Of a DNA stretch of 10,839 nucleotides, positions 5,470-10,839 are shown piece by piece. The position numbers were made by a program, and so were the translations under genes. The notes under the pieces were generated by a model. The model was not told the origin of the DNA. It did no database searches and saw only the letters and a program-made list of their open reading frames with translations. Source of the stretch: Clostridia bacterium (lineage in GTDB: Bacteria > Bacillota > Clostridia > Christensenellales > Aristaeellaceae); the NCBI GenBank assembly GCA_900769075.1, contig CAAGFE010000017.1, positions 1 through 10,839 of the forward strand. Reading direction: 5' to 3'. How positions within the stretch are numbered: position 1 is the first letter of the stretch; every line of letters starts with the position of its first letter.

Positions 5470-6048
5470 TTACTTAAACACCACGGTGTCAAGATAGGAG
5501 GACAGGGCTTCCAGCTCGTCCAAAGAAACAGCGGTGAAGGTAAAGATGTAGGAGCCCTGTTCGGCAAAGCAGAAGTAAGCCTGAAGCTGGTACATGGGCG
5601 TGACCAGCGCATAGCCCGCGCCCGTGTAATCCATGTTGCAGGAGGTGATGAACGCACCAACCCCATCCTCGTATCTTGCGGCAATCACCTGGCCATCGGT
5701 CATCTTGATGCCCATGGATTTGTACTGCGCCTCAAAGGTTTGAAGCAGCAGCTTCGCATAGGTTTCCGCACCGTACATGGCAATGACGGGAGATGCGTCC
5801 TGCGCGCTCCAGACAACGTTGAAATTGTCGTGGGTCGCCGCAGTGGCGTCATAGGCGGGATAAACCATGGCGTAAACGGCGTTGTTGGTCTTCGTTGGGG
5901 CGAGCTCGTAGTAGTCACCGTCGTGGAGGACCATGGTGAAATCACCAAAGTCAATGGTGAACACATCCGCTTCGATCTGGTTTTCAGCCATCGCCATCAC
6001 AGGCAGGAACAGCACCAGGCACAGCAGCAGGGAAAAGAGCTTCTTCAT
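5470..6048 (-). CDS. Secreted protein of unknown function, possible PsbP/DUF1795-like fold
   Basis: This 192-aa protein has a clear signal peptide: MKKLF, a hydrophobic core to about residue 18, and cleavage expected after AMA (A21) before ENQ. C10 lies inside the hydrophobic core and does not make a lipobox, so the product is probably released or loosely held outside the cell. The mature part alternates beta strands and a helix (about 95-112), with patterns such as GDFTMVLHDG, NFNVVWS and GSYIFTFTAVS. These recall small Mog1/PsbP or DUF1795-type domains; that is a fold impression, not a family match. AAAGGAGGTT (forward 6055-6064) precedes ATG 6048, and a good promoter lies upstream, so the gene is probably expressed on its own. 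Substrate and role are unknown. Confidence 0.82.
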   Translation of the reverse strand: MKKLFSLLLCLVLFLPVMAMAENQIEADVFTIDFGDFTMVLHDGDYYELAPTKTNNAVYAMVYPAYDATAATHDNFNVVWSAQDASPVIAMYGAETYAKLLLQTFEAQYKSMGIKMTDGQVIAARYEDGVGAFITSCNMDYTGAGYALVTPMYQLQAYFCFAEQGSYIFTFTAVSLDELEALSSYLDTVVFK

Positions 6049-6078
6049 GGGGGGAACCTCCTTTAGTATGGTGGATTA

Positions 6079-6107
6079 AGTATACTATGTTCTGTCAGAA
6101 AAAGCAA
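6079..6107 (-). promoter_or_regulatory. Promoter of the secreted-protein gene
   Basis: On the minus strand TTGCTT (6107-6102) and TATACT (6084-6079) are separated by exactly 17 bp, placing the transcription start about 25 bases before the ATG at 6048. It fills the 62-base gap after the GNAT gene stop, so the secreted protein is separately transcribed even without a visible terminator before it. Confidence 0.75.
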
Positions 6108-6110
6108 TGG

Positions 6111-6854
6111 TCAGGCGGTGGTGGATTGCGGTTCAGCGCAGAGCTCAAACCATGCCGGGAGGAACCCGGCCCGCAGCGCAACCCGCTGGCTTTCCAGGTG
6201 GGAGATGGAGGTGCCGTAGTAGGGCAATCGCCCGGCGGAAAGCACATCGTTGCGCAGCAGGCTGACCAGCAGGGAAGCGATTCCCTGCCCGCGGGCCTCG
6301 GGCATGACATTGATGCCGATCTGCCACAGGCAGGGGCTGTCCGCGCTGGCGCCCGCCATGCCAAGGATCTCGCTATCCTTCAGCGCAGCCACGCCCAGCA
6401 TGTCCGGCGCGTCCTCGCAGAAGGCAAAGGCCTCATTGAAGCGTTCGTCGCCCCTGAACTGGGCGATACTCTCCTGCGTGTAGCGGCGGATGGTGAATCC
6501 CTTCGGTTCCACGGGAGCCGCTTCATCCGCGATCAGAAAGGGATGCGCGAAGTGAATCTTCGCCCCGAAGGCAGCCAGTTCCCGGTCGAGCGAAGCCATG
6601 TTGTCAGGCTCGACGAACCAGGGCGCGTTCGCGTCCGCGTACAGCGTGCGGCAGCGGGCGATGATGTCCGCCCGCCCGGTGAAGAGCAGCTTGCCGTTCA
6701 CCACCGCGATTTTCAGCAGGCAGGGATCAACCTCCTGAAACCTCCTGCGATCCGGATGGGGCGTGAACACCGTGAAATGGTGCTGATTGTCCAGCAGCGC
6801 CCTTTCGCTGACGCAGAAATCGGTGCTGAGCTGGCGCAGCAGCAGCGGGTGCAT
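6111..6854 (-). CDS. GNAT-family N-acetyltransferase
   Basis: This 247-aa cytoplasmic enzyme should transfer an acetyl group from acetyl-CoA to an amine. The GNAT domain occupies about residues 120-240: a strand plus acetyl-CoA loop in INVMPEARGQGIASLL (181-196, key R188-G-Q-G191-I-A) and the late motif SHLESQRVALRAGF (218-231). The N-terminal 115 residues are not a standard GNAT element and may be an acceptor-specific or degenerate domain. The substrate is unknown. Two ATGs compete, at 6860 and 6854. AAGGAGGT (forward 6861-6868) abuts the first but stands about seven bases from the second, so 6854 is chosen. The gene starts 12 bases after ilvA and is probably co-expressed with it. Confidence 0.9.
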   Translation of the reverse strand: MHPLLLRQLSTDFCVSERALLDNQHHFTVFTPHPDRRRFQEVDPCLLKIAVVNGKLLFTGRADIIARCRTLYADANAPWFVEPDNMASLDRELAAFGAKIHFAHPFLIADEAAPVEPKGFTIRRYTQESIAQFRGDERFNEAFAFCEDAPDMLGVAALKDSEILGMAGASADSPCLWQIGINVMPEARGQGIASLLVSLLRNDVLSAGRLPYYGTSISHLESQRVALRAGFLPAWFELCAEPQSTTA

Positions 6855-6860
6855 GGGCAT

Positions 6861-6869
6861 ACCTCCTTA
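6861..6869 (-). promoter_or_regulatory. Ribosome site overlapping the ilvA stop codon
   Basis: The minus strand reads TAAGGAGGT here: the TAA stop of ilvA (6869-6867) is the first part of the Shine-Dalgarno site for the GNAT gene. Ribosomes finishing ilvA would sit on this site, implying translational coupling. The spacing favours ATG 6854 over 6860. Confidence 0.8.
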
Positions 6870-8066
6870 ATTGACGATCCTGAACCCAGCGTCAGTCAGC
6901 TTCTGCTTGATCTCGTTGATCTGCTCAAAATCGCGGGTTTCCATGCTGATCTTGAGGAAGCAGGAAGCCACGGGCATGTTGGCGTCGGAGCGCTCATGGG
7001 TCACGCCGACCACGTTCGCGCCGCATTCGCTGATGATGGAGGCAACGCCCACCAGCTGACCGGGCCGATCCTCCAGCGCGATGGTCAGCATGGCATTGCG
7101 CCCGGAGGTCAGCAGACCGCGGGTAATGACGCGGGAGAGGATGGTCACGTCGATGTTGCCGCCGGAGATGAGGCAGCAAACCTTCTTGCCGGCGATATCG
7201 GGGACGCGGTGGAACATCGCGGCGGCGACGCTGACCGCGCCCGCGCCCTCCGCCACCAGCTTCTGCTTCTCCATCAGGGCAAGGATGGCGGCGGCGATTT
7301 CGTCCTCCGACACGGTCACGATGCCGTCCACATACTGGCGGATCATCCGGAACGTGGTGTCGCCGGGGCGCTTGACGGCAATGCCGTCCGCGAAGGTCTT
7401 GACCGTGGGCAGCGTCACCTGCTCCCCCAATTCGACGGATTTCGCCATGGAAGCGGCGTTTTCCGCCTGCACGCCGTACACCTTGACATTCGGGTTCAGG
7501 CTCTTGATGGCGAAGGCCACGCCGGAAACCAGTCCGCCGCCGCCAACCGGGCAGAGCACCACGTCCACGTCCTCCAGCTGGTTGAGAATTTCCAGGCCGA
7601 TGGTGCCCTGACCGGCAATCACCTCATCGTCATCGAAGGGGTGGATGAAGGTCATGCCGGTTTCGTCCCGCAGCTTGCAGGCGTAGGCATACGCATCATC
7701 GTAGGCGCCCTTGACCAGGCAAACCTGTGCCCCCAGGGCCTTGGTGGCCTCGACCTTGGAGATGGGCGCGCCGTCGGGCATGCAGACGATGGATTTCGCG
7801 CCCATGCGGGTCGCCGCCAGGGCCACCCCCTGGGCATGGTTGCCGGCGGAGCAGGCCACGATGCCCGCGTCCCGCTGCGCCTGGCTGAGCTGGCTGATTT
7901 TGTAATACGCGCCGCGCAGCTTGAAGGAGCCGGTCAGCTGGAGATTCTCGGTCTTGAGGAACATGGTGAAGTCGCTGGAGAGCTTGGGGGCTTCGATCAT
8001 GTCGGTCTTGCGGGCGATTTGCTTGAGCACGAACGCGGCGTGGTAAACCTTGTCGAGTGTAACCAT
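6867..8066 (-). CDS. ilvA: Threonine ammonia-lyase (dehydratase) with ACT domain
   Basis: This 399-aa PLP enzyme converts L-threonine to 2-oxobutanoate and ammonia, the first step towards isoleucine. The PLP lysine is K49 in GSFKLRGA. The substrate loop SAGNHAQG (73-80), the phosphate-binding PVGGGGL (173-179), EGAGA (273-277) and SGGN (301-304) are all present. Residues 326-399 form one ACT domain (LTIALEDRPGQL), so allosteric control by an amino acid is expected. The length fits the medium form with a single ACT domain rather than the longer two-ACT enzyme or the short catabolic TdcB. The medium form is catabolic in some species, but the leuDB neighbours favour biosynthesis. AAGGAGG (forward 8072-8078) precedes ATG 8066. 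It lies 21 bases after the DUF815 gene. Confidence 0.95.
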   Translation of the reverse strand: MVTLDKVYHAAFVLKQIARKTDMIEAPKLSSDFTMFLKTENLQLTGSFKLRGAYYKISQLSQAQRDAGIVACSAGNHAQGVALAATRMGAKSIVCMPDGAPISKVEATKALGAQVCLVKGAYDDAYAYACKLRDETGMTFIHPFDDDEVIAGQGTIGLEILNQLEDVDVVLCPVGGGGLVSGVAFAIKSLNPNVKVYGVQAENAASMAKSVELGEQVTLPTVKTFADGIAVKRPGDTTFRMIRQYVDGIVTVSEDEIAAAILALMEKQKLVAEGAGAVSVAAAMFHRVPDIAGKKVCCLISGGNIDVTILSRVITRGLLTSGRNAMLTIALEDRPGQLVGVASIISECGANVVGVTHERSDANMPVASCFLKISMETRDFEQINEIKQKLTDAGFRIVN

Positions 8067-8087
8067 TATGGCCTCCTTGGTGTATGC

Positions 8088-9389
8088 TTATTTCTTCAGC
8101 CCTGCGATGTGGTTCATGAACTGCTGTGCGGTGCGTCCGCTGACGCCGCCGTGGCGGATCTCCCACTTGTTGGCCTCCAGCAGCAGCTGCTCCTCGGTCA
8201 GCCCCAGATCGGGGTAACGGGCCGCGATGCCCTTCACGATGTCGTGATACTGCTGTCGGTTGGGGCTGTTGTAGCAGATGGAGCATCCGAACCGCGCGGC
8301 CAGGGAGAGCTTTTCCTCCATGGTGTCGCTGCGGTGGATGTCGTTCTCGAACTCCATGTCCGCCTTGTCCTTCCAGGTTTCCTTCACCAGGTGACGGCGG
8401 TTGGAGGTCGCAACGATCAGCACATTGTTCGGTCGGGTCTCCACGCCGCCCTCAATGACCGCCTTGAGGAACTTGTATTCCACCTCGTGCTCCTCAAAGG
8501 AAAGGTCGTCGATGAAGATCATGAACCGGTAGTTGCGGTTCTTGATCCGGGCAATCACGCTGGACAGCAGGCCAAACTGGTGCTTGTAGATTTCGATCAT
8601 CCGCAGGCCCTGATCGCAGTATTCGTTCAGGATGGCCTTCACAGAGGTGGACTTGCCCGTGCCCGCGTCGCCGTAGAGCAGCATATTGTTGCAGCTGCGC
8701 CCCTGAACGAAGGCCTCGGTGTTGTCCCGCAGGGCTTGCTTCTGCACCTCATAGCCGATCAGGTCGGAGAGCATCACCCGGTCAATGTTGTTGATGGCTG
8801 CCAGCTCGCCGCTGTCATCCAGGCGGAAGGCGCGGTTCAGCCCGAACATGCCCACCCCGCAGTCCCGGTAGTGGGCCGTGACCAGGTCAAAGACCTCGTC
8901 GGCGTCTTCGGCTTCATCAATGGCCTGACTCAGTGCCTGCACCTTTTCGGACACGGTGCGGTAGTACATCTGCGCCTTCTTGGGGATGGCGCGGTAATTC
9001 GTCAGCACGGTGAAGCAGTCGATGCCCAAGTCGCGCTCAATCGGCCCAAAATCGAAGTCAAACAGGCGCTTGAAGATGGCAAAGTCCGCCTTGGCAAAGT
9101 GGTTGACGCTGCCGCCCTCGGTGGCGCCGACCCGCTCGCAGGTCAGGGTGAAGCTGTTCTCGTTCGTCACCAGCAGGAAGGTCAGGTAATTCTGCCACAG
9201 ATTGCGGTTGAAGCCGTACACCGTGGCCAGGTCGAGCAGGCGCTTCACCTGGGCGTAAATTCGGCTGATGAGGGCCGGCTTGTCCGCCGCGCCGCTTTCC
9301 CAATCGCGGAAGATGTCCGCCAGACGGGTGAGAATCGCCTCCTCTCCCAGGTTGGAGAAGAGCAGAAGGTTCGCTGTTTCGCGGTACAT
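8088..9389 (-). CDS. DUF815-family AAA+ ATPase
   Basis: This 433-aa cytoplasmic ATPase has a helical N-terminal region of about 200 residues with no known motif, then a AAA+ core: Walker A GDAGTGKST (240-248, K246), Walker B FMIFIDD (289-295, D294/D295) and sensor 1 in ATSNRR (327-332, N330). This matches DUF815 (PF05673), a family of unknown function in many bacteria. No partner subunit is encoded nearby, so its client is unknown. It lies between leuB and ilvA on the same strand but has no known role in amino acid synthesis. The start at 9389 has only a weak purine-rich site (AAGAAG), so translation may be modest or coupled. A hairpin lies just upstream. Confidence 0.93.
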   Translation of the reverse strand: MYRETANLLLFSNLGEEAILTRLADIFRDWESGAADKPALISRIYAQVKRLLDLATVYGFNRNLWQNYLTFLLVTNENSFTLTCERVGATEGGSVNHFAKADFAIFKRLFDFDFGPIERDLGIDCFTVLTNYRAIPKKAQMYYRTVSEKVQALSQAIDEAEDADEVFDLVTAHYRDCGVGMFGLNRAFRLDDSGELAAINNIDRVMLSDLIGYEVQKQALRDNTEAFVQGRSCNNMLLYGDAGTGKSTSVKAILNEYCDQGLRMIEIYKHQFGLLSSVIARIKNRNYRFMIFIDDLSFEEHEVEYKFLKAVIEGGVETRPNNVLIVATSNRRHLVKETWKDKADMEFENDIHRSDTMEEKLSLAARFGCSICYNSPNRQQYHDIVKGIAARYPDLGLTEEQLLLEANKWEIRHGGVSGRTAQQFMNHIAGLKK

Positions 9390-9415
9390 ATGATTCTTCT
9401 TTCATAACGAGATGT

Positions 9416-9447
9416 CGCCTGCACAGCCATCTTCAGCCATGCAGGCG
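9416..9447 (-). other. Hairpin between leuB and the DUF815 gene
   Basis: CGCCTGCA (9416-9423) and TGCAGGCG (9440-9447) are perfect 8-bp arms around a 16-base loop, 11 bases after the leuB stop. Neither strand has a following T-run, so it is not a convincing terminator. It could stabilise the upstream leuDB mRNA end or attenuate expression of the downstream genes. Confidence 0.45.
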
Positions 9448-9457
9448 GTTTGCTCTG

Positions 9458-10531
9458 TCAAATACGCTTGATGATTTCGTCGGTGATCTCGATGCAGCCC
9501 AGCGGCTGAGCACCGGAGTTGCCCACGATGTCCGCCGTGCGCAGGCCGTCGTTCAGCACCGCGTCCACCGCGTTTTCGATGCAGTCCGCCTCGTCCGTCA
9601 TGTCGAAGGCGTAGCGCAGCATCATGGCGGCGGAGAGGATGGTGGCGATGGGGTTGGCCTTGTTCTGCCCGGCGATGTCCGGCGCGGAGCCATGGATGGG
9701 CTCGTACAGGCCGCGGGTGGTTGCACCCAGGGACGCGGAGGGCAGCATGCCGATGGAGCCGGTGATCTGGCTGGCCTCGTCGGAGAGAATGTCGCCGAAC
9801 ATGTTGCTGGTCACCACCACGTCGAACTGGCTCGGACGGCGCACCAGTTGCATGGCGGCGTTGTCCACCAGCATGTCGGTGACGGTCACGTCCGGGTATT
9901 CGGCAGCGATGCGGTGAACGGTTTCGCGCCACAGGCGGCTGGTTTCCAGCACGTTCGCCTTGTCGATGGAGATGACGTTTTTGCGGCGCTTGCGGGCTGC
10001 GTCGAAGGCAGCGCGGGCAATGCGCTCCACCTCCATCACGCTGTACGCTTCGGTGTCGTAGGCCTCCGGGCCGTATTGGCCCTCCCGGCGGCCGCGTTCC
10101 CCGAAGTAGATGCCGCCGGTCAGCTCCCGCACCATCATCAGGTCAAAGCCTTGGGCCACAATGTCGGCGCGCAGGGGGCACTCCTCCTTCAGCGCGGGAT
10201 AGAGCTTCGCCGGGCGCAGGTTGGTGTACAGGCCCATCGCCGCGCGGATGCCCAGCAGGCCCTTCTCCGGGCGCAGATTGGCGGGCAGGCTGTCCCACTT
10301 GGGTCCGCCCACCGCGCCCAGCAGCACGGAATCCGCCGCCAGACAGCCGTCCACGGTTTCCTGGGGCAGGGGAGCGCCGGTGGCGTCAATGGCCGCGCCG
10401 CCGATCAGATAGGGGGTAAAGGTGAACGTGTGTCCGAACTTCTCTGCGACCACCGTAAGCACCCTCACGGCGCTGTACACGATTTCCGGGCCGATGCCGT
10501 CCCCGCGCAGGAGCGCGATATGCTTCTCCAT
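9458..10531 (-). CDS. leuB: 3-Isopropylmalate dehydrogenase
   Basis: This 357-aa cytoplasmic enzyme oxidises and decarboxylates 3-isopropylmalate with NAD+, the third step of leucine synthesis. The opening LLRGDGIGPEIV (7-18), substrate arginines in LRPAKLYP (R106) and MVRELTGG (R135), K191 in IDKANVL, the metal-binding aspartates D223, D247 and D251, and the family signature starting NMFGDILSDEAS (243-254) are all present. EPIHGSAPDIAG (277-288) is the NAD-binding loop. Length matches the family. ATG 10531 is chosen because homology starts there and AAGGGGG lies upstream. A longer in-frame start would run through leuD and add an unrelated leader. The ATG shares one base with the leuD stop (TAATG), so the pair is translationally coupled. 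Confidence 0.97.
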   Translation of the reverse strand: MEKHIALLRGDGIGPEIVYSAVRVLTVVAEKFGHTFTFTPYLIGGAAIDATGAPLPQETVDGCLAADSVLLGAVGGPKWDSLPANLRPEKGLLGIRAAMGLYTNLRPAKLYPALKEECPLRADIVAQGFDLMMVRELTGGIYFGERGRREGQYGPEAYDTEAYSVMEVERIARAAFDAARKRRKNVISIDKANVLETSRLWRETVHRIAAEYPDVTVTDMLVDNAAMQLVRRPSQFDVVVTSNMFGDILSDEASQITGSIGMLPSASLGATTRGLYEPIHGSAPDIAGQNKANPIATILSAAMMLRYAFDMTDEADCIENAVDAVLNDGLRTADIVGNSGAQPLGCIEITDEIIKRI

Positions 10532-10839
10532 TATTCGTCCCCCTTTTCCATCCGTGCCTTCAGGTAGGGCAGCAGCCCATGATGCTCCACGATCTTCTCG
10601 ATGAAAGGCGGAAGCGCCGCGGCCTGGAAGGTCTCGCCGGTGGTTTCGTCCACAATCTTGCCGGTGGCGAAGTCCACCGATACCGTGTCGCCGTTCTGAA
10701 TGGCGGCAGCCGCCTCGGGACACTCCAGGATCGGGAAGCCGATGTTGATGCTGTTGCGGTAGAAGATGCGGGCGAAGCTTGCCGCAATGACGCAGCGCAC
10801 GCCGCAGGCCCGGATGGCGATGGGCGCGTGCTCCCGGGA
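10531..10839 (-). CDS. leuD: 3-Isopropylmalate dehydratase small subunit (partial)
   Basis: The C-terminal 102 residues are visible; the start lies beyond the right edge. LeuD pairs with LeuC (not in the window) to isomerise 2-isopropylmalate to 3-isopropylmalate. The family's SREHAPIAIRACGV, then IAASFARIFYRNSINIGFPI, are unmistakable and belong to the swivel domain that closes over the LeuC iron-sulfur site. The full protein is normally about 160-200 aa, so roughly the last half to two thirds is present. The reading frame is open to the edge. It overlaps leuB by one base and leuC would be expected further upstream. Confidence 0.96.
   Translation of the reverse strand, partial: SREHAPIAIRACGVRCVIAASFARIFYRNSINIGFPILECPEAAAAIQNGDTVSVDFATGKIVDETTGETFQAAALPPFIEKIVEHHGLLPYLKARMEKGDE

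Noticed and set aside
6087..9407. A plus-strand open frame of about 1106 codons antisense to the GNAT, ilvA and DUF815 genes
   Set aside because: It lies opposite three well-supported genes, shows no motifs, is rich in H, G, V and A as expected from reading GC-rich genes backwards, and has no credible ribosome site. The length reflects codon bias in the true genes.
10532..10723. N-terminal extension of leuB upstream of 10531
   Set aside because: It runs out of frame through leuD, has no similarity to the enzyme, and the ATG at 10531 has a ribosome site and family-typical N-terminus.
1..10839. CRISPR arrays, insertion sequences, prophage genes, tRNA or rRNA genes
   Set aside because: No spaced direct repeats, transposase motifs, terminal inverted repeats or tRNA-like cloverleafs were noticed on reading both strands; ordinary housekeeping genes fill the window.

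Overview
The window looks like a chromosomal segment of a GC-rich member of the Clostridia (Bacillota). The evidence is strong AGGAGG-type Shine-Dalgarno sites, a TSCPD-domain protein and a two-ribbon zinc protein of clostridial type, a DUF815 ATPase, and intrinsic hairpin terminators. The genus cannot be named from the sequence. No phage, transposon or CRISPR material was seen.

Plus-strand half (1-5450). The window opens on the last 36 codons of EF-Tu and its terminator. Next comes a gene for a MerR-type DNA-binding domain fused to a SAM-dependent methyltransferase, with its own 19-bp-spacer promoter and palindromic operator. A minus-strand gene for an unrecognised, possibly beta-propeller, protein converges on it with one base between them. 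Then follow a TSCPD-domain protein, a minimal DEAD-box RNA helicase, and a membrane-anchored calcineurin-like phosphoesterase. The 343-base gap at 4777-5119 is not empty: a near-consensus promoter at 4833-4861 drives about 235 nt of apparently structured RNA ending in a T-run. A small zinc-ribbon protein gene with a textbook terminator follows directly.

Minus-strand half (5470-10839). Read in transcription order, this is leuD (partial), leuB, a DUF815 AAA+ ATPase, ilvA with an ACT domain, a GNAT acetyltransferase, and a secreted orphan protein with its own promoter. leuD and leuB overlap by one base. The ilvA stop codon runs directly into the ribosome site of the GNAT gene. LeuCD and LeuB act in leucine synthesis, and IlvA supplies 2-oxobutanoate for isoleucine, so the block is a branched-chain amino acid locus with an ATPase and an acetyltransferase as passengers or accessories.

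The best candidate for something new or under-described is the RNA at about 4868-5102. The regulator-methyltransferase fusion at 248-1459 is second.
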